Assembly (NCBI GenBank): GCA_002494975.1
Contig: DADI01000070.1
Coordinates: 1-6,040 of the forward strand
DNA length: 6,040 bases
Origin: Euryarchaeota archaeon UBA556
Lineage (GTDB): Archaea; Thermoplasmatota; Poseidoniia; Poseidoniales; Thalassarchaeaceae
Direction: 5' to 3'
The notes under the pieces: model-generated
What the model was told of the DNA's origin: nothing
What the model saw: the letters and a program-made list of their open reading frames with translations, nothing else
The model's database searches: none
Program-made: the position numbers and the translations under genes
Shown here: positions 1 through 5,549 of the stretch, piece after piece
How the letters are laid out: every line of letters begins with the position of its first letter
Position numbering within the stretch: the first letter of the stretch is position 1

Positions 1-2
1 AA

Positions 3-74
3 GAGGAAATAAAAAATCTTCATCTGGTCAAAAAAGAGAATGAAATTACCTGTATTCAGCAATACATAGCATGA
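3..74 (+). CDS. Probable C-terminal tail of an upstream gene (partial)
   Basis: An open frame enters from the left edge and ends at a TGA at 72-74. It encodes 23 residues ending in ITCIQQYIA. The stretch is rich in Glu, Lys, Leu and Ile in an amphipathic helical pattern, as expected for the helical end of a cytoplasmic protein. The other two plus frames stop at positions 10 and 41, so this is the only plus frame that can carry an upstream gene this far. The family cannot be recognised from so little. It could also be chance open sequence, with the true upstream gene ending before the window. Confidence 0.4.
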   Translation, partial: EEIKNLHLVKKENEITCIQQYIA

Positions 75-78
75 AAAC

Positions 79-90
79 GATTAAAACCCT
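79..90 (+). promoter_or_regulatory. Possible TATA-like box ahead of the 70-residue gene
   Basis: The A/T-rich stretch CGATTAAAACCC is centred about 28 bases before the ATG at 112. That is the usual spacing of an archaeal TATA box to a leaderless or nearly leaderless start. It overlaps nothing coding except that it directly follows the upstream tail. The assignment rests on position and composition only. Confidence 0.25.
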
Positions 91-111
91 TATTCGGGCG
101 CCGCAGGAATC

Positions 112-324
112 ATGAGCATGTGGATTAAAGCAATGACAGACTTAGGCCCGACAAGAATACGTGTACAATCTATCTGTGCATATCAACACATTAAGGAAGA
201 AGATAATGAATCTGAAGTTCTTCTAATCTATACTGCTGATAATACATTATTTGAAATTCATGATAATGTAATGGGACTTTTGGAACTTTTAGATTCGAAC
301 TTTGAAAAAGAGTTCATGAATTAA
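112..324 (+). CDS. Small protein of unknown function, 70 residues
   Basis: The family is not recognised with certainty. The product is soluble and acidic, with no signal peptide or membrane segment. Its layout is beta-rich then helical: a strand around TRIRVQSICAYQ (residues 14-25), an acidic turn EEDNESE (29-35), a strand VLLIYT (36-41), a turn ADNTLFEIHD (42-51) and a final helix VMGLLELLDSNFE. This strand-strand-strand-helix plan, with a hydrophobic strand followed by a turn and a short strand, recalls small FlbD-like proteins, but that is shape similarity only. The start is ATG at 112, with AGGA a few bases upstream; ATG at 118 is an equally possible start two codons in. It ends 9 bases from the stop of the convergent histone-fold gene, so it probably forms its own transcription unit or the last gene of an operon from the left. 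Confidence 0.6.
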   Translation: MSMWIKAMTDLGPTRIRVQSICAYQHIKEEDNESEVLLIYTADNTLFEIHDNVMGLLELLDSNFEKEFMN

Positions 325-333
325 TATCTCTGA

Positions 334-1116
334 TTATTGGTCTACTGATACTATATGGTCTAATTTGATTATATTCGAACCTTGAGATTCTGCTTTCTCA
401 GATGCAGATTTAAGAATCCTCCTCATCCACCCTAGCATCATCAGTTGCTCGAATTTTTGGTGTGAATTCTTAATCTCTTCAATATCCCCTAAAGCAATGT
501 TTTTCTGTAAATTATACTCTATATCTGCAGCATTATCATAATACAAAAGTATTAGTTCATCTAAGGCATCATTCTCTAACTTCTTACCTGAAAGCTGTTT
601 GACTATGTTTTTCAAACTCACAGAGGTTAAAACATCAAATTTAGTATCAAGAGAACCATGTTTTTCCACCCGGACTACTGGAGTTTCTGAGTCTTGCTCA
701 GTATCATGAGTTGTAGAATCTGAAAATGCGATATCTAAATGCCTCTGCTTAATTGTTGCAACTCTATCGTCGTTAGCAATCTCGGATGCGGAAATAAGAA
801 TGGCTCTTAGGTACCTTTCTAATTCCTCATTGGCAGAAATAACTGCAGCAGAACTTACAGATTCCACATCGGAGATTTCATCAATCATCAACCCTCTCGT
901 TCTGTTGAATCCGAGCCTTGTTCGAGATGGATCATCTAATGTTTTTCTCCCTGGGTATTTGTCAAGAGTCTCAAGCTCCATTTGTTTAGTAATTTCCCTT
1001 AATTTCGATTGTAGTAGAATGACCAAACTATGTTTGACTTCCCCACTTATTCGCAAATCTATCCCTAATCCTTTAGCAACTTCAGATACATGAGAGGGGG
1101 CCCATGGCTTACTCAT
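334..1116 (-). CDS. Multi-histone-fold protein, putative archaeal histone variant (260 residues)
   Basis: The product appears to carry two or three archaeal histone folds in one chain and would act on DNA in the cytoplasm. Unit 1 (residues 8-69) starts with a PWAPS stretch like the N-terminus of methanogen histones, keeps RIS at 22-24 where those have RVS, and has GRKT at 56-59, the loop that touches the DNA backbone. Unit 2 (74-131) aligns without gaps to the helix 2-loop-helix 3 part (VSSAAV through RVATIKQRHLDIAF) but has lost the RK pair. An acidic linker (132-160) leads to a third helical region (163-260) with IVKQLSGKKLENDAL and IIKLDHIVSV resembling helix 1-2 and helix 3. Single archaeal histones are about 65-70 residues, so this is unusually long. 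ATG at 1116 was chosen over an in-frame TTG at 1161, because the likely TATA region at 1167-1186 leaves no room for the TTG start. The gene is divergent from the thioredoxin-CcdA gene. The alignments were made by eye from memory of HMfB; another helical DNA-binding protein is the main alternative. Confidence 0.72.
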   Translation of the reverse strand: MSKPWAPSHVSEVAKGLGIDLRISGEVKHSLVILLQSKLREITKQMELETLDKYPGRKTLDDPSRTRLGFNRTRGLMIDEISDVESVSSAAVISANEELERYLRAILISASEIANDDRVATIKQRHLDIAFSDSTTHDTEQDSETPVVRVEKHGSLDTKFDVLTSVSLKNIVKQLSGKKLENDALDELILLYYDNAADIEYNLQKNIALGDIEEIKNSHQKFEQLMMLGWMRRILKSASEKAESQGSNIIKLDHIVSVDQ

Positions 1117-1166
1117 AACCTTCTTGCGTGTAGTCAAGGCCTTCAACAATGAGATTGGCAAATGTC

Positions 1167-1186
1167 TTTTTTTAATTAGAAAAATA
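1167..1186. promoter_or_regulatory. Shared AT-rich promoter region between divergent genes
   Basis: In the 89-base gap between the divergent histone-fold and thioredoxin-CcdA genes lies a run of seven T followed by AATTAGAAAAATAT. Its centre is about 30 bases before the ATG at 1206, fitting a nearly leaderless plus-strand transcript. On the minus strand the same box would start RNA near 1150, leaving a leader of roughly 35 bases before the ATG at 1116. The AAGAAGG just before that ATG is probably too close to be a normal ribosome site. One or two separate TATA boxes could lie here. Confidence 0.4.
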
Positions 1187-1205
1187 TGAGCACTAATGCG
1201 CCGGT

Positions 1206-2687
1206 ATGAAAAACTACCATCTCTTAGGCCGGTTTATGAACGCAAGTCTGGACTTTAGCGTTCTTAGACAAAAAGACACATGGAAAGCATTTGGAATCGG
1301 ATTAGTATTATTCTGTGTAATTGGTTTTGCATCATTATCTCTTTTCGGATTATCAACATCCATATATGGTGTTTCTGATGAAATTGAACCCGTGTCTGAC
1401 TTTATCGCCCCTACTATGAATAGAACAGGAATTGATGACGCAATTCCTTTAGAGAATGGTAGTATGCAATTATCGGAATTACGCGGTAATGTGGTCATAC
1501 TCGATTTCATGTCAATAGATTGTGCAAACTGCCATTATGTGCAAGAACACATTAATCAGAATATAGAATCTTGGAAAGAACTAGGGGGGAATTACTCAGT
1601 AGTTGTTGTTTCAATTGCTTCGTGGTATGAATATGAGACATTTGAACAAATAAATTCAACATTTGGTGATTCTGATTCTGAGAAATATATGTACTGGCCT
1701 GTTGTTAATGGTGGGGCGGAAACTATTGTATTAGAAGACGGAGAAAGAGGAGATATAGTAGAATATTATTCTGCACAATTATTACCTCTAGTCCTAGTTA
1801 TTGATCACGAAGGTTATGTCGTCGCAAAAGAAAGTACAGGAACACCTCTTGATGGTTGGAATTCTTTCGATAATGCAGTCGAAAAGGCAAATCTCGGAGA
1901 TGCTGAAGAACTAAGATTTGGAATTAAGAAAACTGATAGGTCGATTTATGGAGTTTTCATAATCGGATTATTTTTAGGGGTACTAGTATACTTCAGTCCT
2001 TGTGCTTTTCCAGTTTTACCATCCTACATCACCTATACTTTAAGCTTAGGGATGAGAGAAGATGAACTTAGAGAAAATGGTAAATTAATTGGAAATATGC
2101 CCGGACCTTTGGCAATGGGTTCATATGCAGCTTTAGGGCAATTAACCTTCTTCTCAATAATCGGAATAATCATATTTGGATTATCTGAAATTTTCAATCT
2201 ATCTGGTTTTCTGCATGATATAGCAGTGGGTATAGCATTCCTACTAATCATACTAGGAGGATTAATGCTACTGGGTTGGACCTCACACATACTTTCTGGA
2301 GTTCAAAATATAATAGATAAATATCAAACTAAAGAAGATAATGAGGAACTATTCACGCCAAGGAGAAATATGTATCTATGGGGTATTGGATACTCCGCAG
2401 CATCAGTTGATTGCACTGCTGCAGCAGTATTTCCATTCATAGGATGGCTATCAATCGTAGGGAGAGTTGAATTTTTCTTTGGTCTTATTGGGTTGATGAT
2501 TTCAGTCAGCTTCCTTATGATTGTCGTCACAGCATTGGTTAGCATGGGAAGGCAAGCGATGATTGGTTATCTTAGAAACTCAACAGGTTTAATCAAATCT
2601 ATTGGTGCATGGATGATGATGTTTGCAGGTATGGGACTATTAATTTACTTGACACAAACCGAATTAGTATCGATGATTATAGGATAA
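1206..2687 (+). CDS. Membrane thiol-disulfide protein: thioredoxin-like domain fused to CcdA/DsbD-type transmembrane domain
   Basis: This 493-residue membrane protein should carry reducing equivalents from cytoplasmic thioredoxin across the membrane to an attached external thioredoxin-like domain. A membrane anchor at about 29-50 is followed by a TlpA/redoxin-like domain (about 58-230) with the redox pair CANC (C106, C109), the preceding strand VVILDF, and a probable cis-proline at P194 before the strand LVLVID and DHEG turn. Six membrane helices follow (about 247-270, 301-328, 335-358, 389-413, 421-447, 463-485). Helix 1 has the CcdA motif FSPCAFPVLPSY (C266), and helix 4 has VDCTAAAVFP (C403), the expected partner cysteine of the second half repeat. 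The second motif lacks the usual proline just before the cysteine. The thioredoxin domain is N-terminal, opposite to bacterial DsbD. ATG 1206 is used; ATG 1236 is an alternative and changes no domain. Stops TAA TAA are in tandem. The fold assignment is secure; the substrates are unknown. Confidence 0.88.
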   Translation: MKNYHLLGRFMNASLDFSVLRQKDTWKAFGIGLVLFCVIGFASLSLFGLSTSIYGVSDEIEPVSDFIAPTMNRTGIDDAIPLENGSMQLSELRGNVVILDFMSIDCANCHYVQEHINQNIESWKELGGNYSVVVVSIASWYEYETFEQINSTFGDSDSEKYMYWPVVNGGAETIVLEDGERGDIVEYYSAQLLPLVLVIDHEGYVVAKESTGTPLDGWNSFDNAVEKANLGDAEELRFGIKKTDRSIYGVFIIGLFLGVLVYFSPCAFPVLPSYITYTLSLGMREDELRENGKLIGNMPGPLAMGSYAALGQLTFFSIIGIIIFGLSEIFNLSGFLHDIAVGIAFLLIILGGLMLLGWTSHILSGVQNIIDKYQTKEDNEELFTPRRNMYLWGIGYSAASVDCTAAAVFPFIGWLSIVGRVEFFFGLIGLMISVSFLMIVVTALVSMGRQAMIGYLRNSTGLIKSIGAWMMMFAGMGLLIYLTQTELVSMIIG

Positions 2688-2700
2688 TAATTTACTACGC
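2684..2700 (+). promoter_or_regulatory. Possible TATA-like box before the propeller gene
   Basis: The stretch ATAATAATTTACTACGC overlaps the stop of the preceding gene and is about 50 bases before the ATG at 2742. A transcript from it would start near 2714 with a short leader of about 28 bases. Without it, the propeller gene would be co-transcribed with the thioredoxin-CcdA gene, which the 54-base gap also allows. The evidence is composition and spacing only. Confidence 0.25.
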
Positions 2701-2741
2701 CAATAGGTGACACTCAAAGCATAGATACTATTCGTGGTATT

Positions 2742-4355
2742 ATGGAGTCAGAAGAAAACTCATCTGTTGATTCTGGCCCAATCATATATATCAATAGAAA
2801 AAAGATAGATAAAGATAAATTAATTTTGTCAATTAATTCGATATTATTAGTGGTAATACTTGTAGCTGCTTCTATGCATTTTTTTGTATTGAATGGTAAT
2901 GAAAACCCTGAAGGAAATAGTTTGGAGGATTCGAGTTCAATTTCTATTACGTGGAGTGAAAGCCAGTATTTACCGAGACATCCTGAATGTGTGGACGAAT
3001 CAAATGGACAAGATCTTCCCGAATTTGGAATAGGATATGAGCCCAGTATTTCTATAACAAGTAATGGAAATATGTTTATAACAGCACACAAAGATTTACG
3101 CTGGGGTGGAGAAAGTAATCCATTTTTCCCAGTATTAGGAGGAGAACCTGGGCCCTGGTATGCATGTCAAGATGGTGCAGAAACTAGTTGGGATTACTGG
3201 GCTTCTTGGTTTTGGGCATCTTATGATAACGGCACTACATGGGGTCATGGAGAAAATTTTGGTTCTACTCCTGGTAATTCATTTACAGCGAATTACTTTT
3301 CAGGTGGTTCAGAATGTCTAGGAGATGAGGGAGATATTTCAGTAGATGCGCAGGATACCGTGTACTATCTAGATACGACTTTGGAAGATAATTGGTGGCA
3401 TACTCTCTCAAATAATGGCACATCCTATGATACAGGATTGTGTCAAAGAATGAATACAATGGCTGCAGATGATAGACCATGGGTTGCTGCACAAGGAGAT
3501 GGAATTATCCATTACCTAGGTAACTCAGGGGCATCTCCACCTGAATGTACAGGAGACGTCGGTAGATATTGGTATTACCATTCTGAAGATGGTGGTTTGA
3601 CATTTAGTCAATGCTATGCAGTACCTGGAGGATGGAGTACAATTGCAAGTCAAAGACATGGATCTTATGTCTACATCGCTCAAGAAGATGCAGATACAAA
3701 CAGCGGAGAGGTTGTTGTGAGAATTAGTGATGACTATGGAAGAGGGACTGGACTTACAGATGGAACTTGGCAAGCACCTATTGATGTAGGCCCAAGGGAA
3801 GGAAATTGTCCAGAGGGTTATCCTGTAGTAAATACAAATGAAAAAGGGACTGTAGCAGTAGTTTGGGCAGACTGTCCTAATGGAAGTATCGGGGCTTGGG
3901 AATTAAGAATCGCTTTATCATATGATTATGGAGTAAATTGGTCTACTTGGAATGTATCTCATATCAATGGCATTCAGATGTACCCATTTGTAAGCATTAG
4001 TGATGAAAATATAGTTACTTTAGCATTCTATGGCTTAGATTTTGAGGATGGGGATTTAGATGGAGACTATGTTGAAGGAGAAGAATGGTATCTTTATGCT
4101 GGAGTATTGAATGAACCACAAGAAGGAGACCAATGGGAATTCACTGTCGCAGACCCTGAGCCACTCCATATTGTCACAGCATATGAGGAAGCAAATTCTG
4201 ACGTTCATGCTTTACATGATTTCTTTGAGACCGTGATTAGTGAAGATGGTTCATGGATAGGTATTGCATATCAACAAAATATCGGAGAACACCCATTTGA
4301 AGCAAATGAAGAACAGAGATACATTAAATTTGTACGAGGAGAATTGACTAAATAA
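2742..4355 (+). CDS. Membrane-anchored Asp-box (BNR-type) beta-propeller protein, extracytoplasmic
   Basis: The 537-residue product has a short basic N-terminus (RKKIDKDK, 19-26), one membrane anchor at about 27-50, and a large domain that should face outward. Asp-box motifs SxDxGxTW are seen at 160-167 (SYDNGTTW), 281-288 (SEDGGLTF) and 393-400 (SYDYGVNW), with a partial one near 329-333. Seven related segments that read like inner strands of propeller blades occur near 99, 195, 243, 297, 358, 412 and 492 (for example PSISITSNGNMFITA and PVVNTNEKGTVAVVW), suggesting about seven blades. Eight cysteines (83, 142, 192, 234, 269, 291, 356, 378) all lie outside the anchor and could form disulfides. 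DGDLDGDYVEGE at 436-447 matches a calcium-binding DxDxDG loop. Sequons NGT, NGS, NWS and NVS could be glycosylated. Asp-boxes are structural, so sialidase activity should not be assumed: no arginine triad or RIP motif is evident. Its role may be surface glycan or protein binding; this is unknown. Confidence 0.78.
   Translation: MESEENSSVDSGPIIYINRKKIDKDKLILSINSILLVVILVAASMHFFVLNGNENPEGNSLEDSSSISITWSESQYLPRHPECVDESNGQDLPEFGIGYEPSISITSNGNMFITAHKDLRWGGESNPFFPVLGGEPGPWYACQDGAETSWDYWASWFWASYDNGTTWGHGENFGSTPGNSFTANYFSGGSECLGDEGDISVDAQDTVYYLDTTLEDNWWHTLSNNGTSYDTGLCQRMNTMAADDRPWVAAQGDGIIHYLGNSGASPPECTGDVGRYWYYHSEDGGLTFSQCYAVPGGWSTIASQRHGSYVYIAQEDADTNSGEVVVRISDDYGRGTGLTDGTWQAPIDVGPREGNCPEGYPVVNTNEKGTVAVVWADCPNGSIGAWELRIALSYDYGVNWSTWNVSHINGIQMYPFVSISDENIVTLAFYGLDFEDGDLDGDYVEGEEWYLYAGVLNEPQEGDQWEFTVADPEPLHIVTAYEEANSDVHALHDFFETVISEDGSWIGIAYQQNIGEHPFEANEEQRYIKFVRGELTK
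4047..4082 (+). other. DxDxDG calcium-loop motif within the propeller protein
   Basis: Residues 436-447 read DGDLDGDYVEGE. This fits the twelve-position calcium loop: acidic residues at positions 1, 3 and 5, Gly at 6, a bulky residue (Tyr) at 8 and Glu at 12. Such loops occur in EF-hands, dockerins and DxDxDG loops inserted in propellers. It sits between the sixth and seventh blade-like segments. No second loop was noticed, so it is more likely a stabilising site than a paired EF-hand. Confidence 0.5.
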
Positions 4356-4380
4356 TTCTGAAATGAACTAACTCGTAAAA

Positions 4381-5427
4381 CTAAGTATATACTTCTATAG
4401 AATCTCTATGTGTTTGTATATTCATTAATATTTCAGCCATGTTTATTGAATAGGCACAAATTCTTCTCAAAGATTCTGAAACTCTATCTAAAAATAAAGC
4501 ATCAGATATATCGACATCACTAGCCCTTAGTACCTCTTCATACTGAATTAAATCTTTTTGAGCAGTAATTAATTTGAATTTAGCATCATGGATTTCAGAA
4601 AAATTTCTATTTTTCAAGTTAGATACTAATAATTTTATTGAATTGTGCCAGATTGGAATTATAGATATTGGCAGAGAATCCATATTAATTAGGTTGGGGG
4701 CTTTGTATGATTTCGCTAAATCACATAAAGCAAAACTATGATCACCCATTCTTTCCAATGTCCTAACTAATTTACACAATTCTGCAGCTTCCCATCTTGA
4801 AGTACCCAAAGAATCTTCAATACTTGCAGATTCTAAAATTTGGCCTGCCTGCCTTTCAAGAAGTAATCGCAAAGCATCTACTTCATTCTCTAACTCAGAA
4901 GATTCTTCAAGAATATCAGGGTCACCACCCATAAGAACTTCAGAAAAGTCTCTTATTTGCCGGGATATCAATAGATACATGCGATTTATACTTGAAAATA
5001 ACGGCATTTCGGAAGGATTAAGTAGACTTATCATTTCAATTTCTCGACTGTGGTCGTTAGTTATTTCAAGGCCTCTTGTTGATTTAACAAAATCACGAAA
5101 TATTTTCCTCTGAAAGCGAGAAAATTCTATATTCGATGAGATAATTATTCGATGAGCCCCCGACAAGTAAGATGCAACTAAATGGTCGAATATCATATCA
5201 TCAGGTATTTCGTTACAATTTATCCTTACTTCTCTTTGTTTAACTACTGAAGATGCATCTGCTATTACCCTCAATGTACCAGAAGGACGCCATTCAATTC
5301 TTACTTCATCTCTAGCACCTAAACCATGTTGAGTTACCCAACTTTTTGGTAGACTGACTATGTAGGTCGAACCACCAGTTAACTGTATCCTTCTAACTTC
5401 TGACTTAGCCCCGCTCTCAGAGTTCAT
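4381..5427 (-). CDS. phoU: AbrB-PhoU phosphate uptake regulator (348 residues)
   Basis: This is a cytoplasmic regulator of phosphate uptake. Residues about 11-57 form an AbrB/MazE/SpoVT-like DNA-binding domain (VRRIQLTGGSTYIVSLPKSW, then DEVRIEW), the fusion usual in archaeal PhoU-type proteins. A linker region (about 60-140) leads to two helical PhoU repeats (about 143-245 and 250-340). The first repeat keeps a metal-cluster motif, LERMGDHS at 224-231, and an acidic patch ESSELENEVD at 175-184. The second repeat's matching segment, LRRICAYSINMAE (320-332), has lost the Glu, Gly, Asp and His of the consensus, so only one metal site looks intact. The ATG at 5427 lies about 30 bases downstream of an AT palindrome that serves as its likely TATA box, so the transcript is nearly leaderless. 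The gene is divergent from a PiT phosphate transporter, the expected target, and convergent with the propeller gene across 25 bases. Confidence 0.87.
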   Translation of the reverse strand: MNSESGAKSEVRRIQLTGGSTYIVSLPKSWVTQHGLGARDEVRIEWRPSGTLRVIADASSVVKQREVRINCNEIPDDMIFDHLVASYLSGAHRIIISSNIEFSRFQRKIFRDFVKSTRGLEITNDHSREIEMISLLNPSEMPLFSSINRMYLLISRQIRDFSEVLMGGDPDILEESSELENEVDALRLLLERQAGQILESASIEDSLGTSRWEAAELCKLVRTLERMGDHSFALCDLAKSYKAPNLINMDSLPISIIPIWHNSIKLLVSNLKNRNFSEIHDAKFKLITAQKDLIQYEEVLRASDVDISDALFLDRVSESLRRICAYSINMAEILMNIQTHRDSIEVYT

Positions 5428-5449
5428 GTTAGCCCGAAGATAACCTAAG

Positions 5450-5465
5450 ATATATAATTATATAT
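5450..5465. promoter_or_regulatory. AT palindrome, probable TATA box of the phoU-like gene
   Basis: ATATATAATTATATAT is a perfect 16-base palindrome. Its centre is 30 bases from the ATG at 5427, matching the archaeal TATA position for a nearly leaderless minus-strand transcript. Being palindromic, it could also be an operator for the AbrB domain of the adjacent gene, but AT-rich TATA boxes are often palindromic by composition. Confidence 0.5.
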
Positions 5466-5490
5466 AAATCTCAGTACAGCGTTTTTAAAA

Positions 5491-5504
5491 AAACTATATA
5501 GTTT
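5491..5504. promoter_or_regulatory. Second palindrome in the phoU-pit divergent region: possible operator or TATA box
   Basis: AAACTATATAGTTT is a perfect 14-base palindrome containing TATATA. Its centre is 40 bases from that of the palindrome at 5450-5465, close to four helical turns. On the plus strand it would place a transcript start near 5524 and a leader of about 26 bases before the transporter ATG. It is also a plausible binding site for a dimeric AbrB-like regulator. The neighbouring CTATATTTC and CATATACC are alternative TATA-like boxes for the transporter. Confidence 0.42.
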
Positions 5505-5549
5505 CTATATTTCAAAATTGATAAACTAAACATATACCGTATGTAGATT

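Noticed and set aside
92..110. Possible small hairpin with GC-rich loop: ATTC and GAAT arms around GGGCGCCGCAG
   Set aside because: The stem is only four base pairs, no T-run follows, and it sits just before a start codon where the local bases are better explained as a leader.
800..1093. Plus-strand open frame of 97 residues opposite the histone-fold gene
   Set aside because: It is fully antisense to a gene with recognisable domains and its translation shows no coherent fold, so it is a shadow frame. The antisense frames inside the thioredoxin-CcdA, propeller and transporter genes are rejected for the same reason.
1117..1161. In-frame TTG start at 1161, which would lengthen the histone-fold protein by 15 residues
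   Set aside because: It lies only 5-25 bases from the likely TATA region, too close for transcription to begin ahead of it, and the ATG at 1116 gives an N-terminus (SKPWAPS) that resembles known archaeal histones.
2742..4355. Annotation of the propeller as a sialidase (neuraminidase)
   Set aside because: Asp-boxes are a structural repeat shared by many propellers, and no arginine triad or RIP motif is seen.
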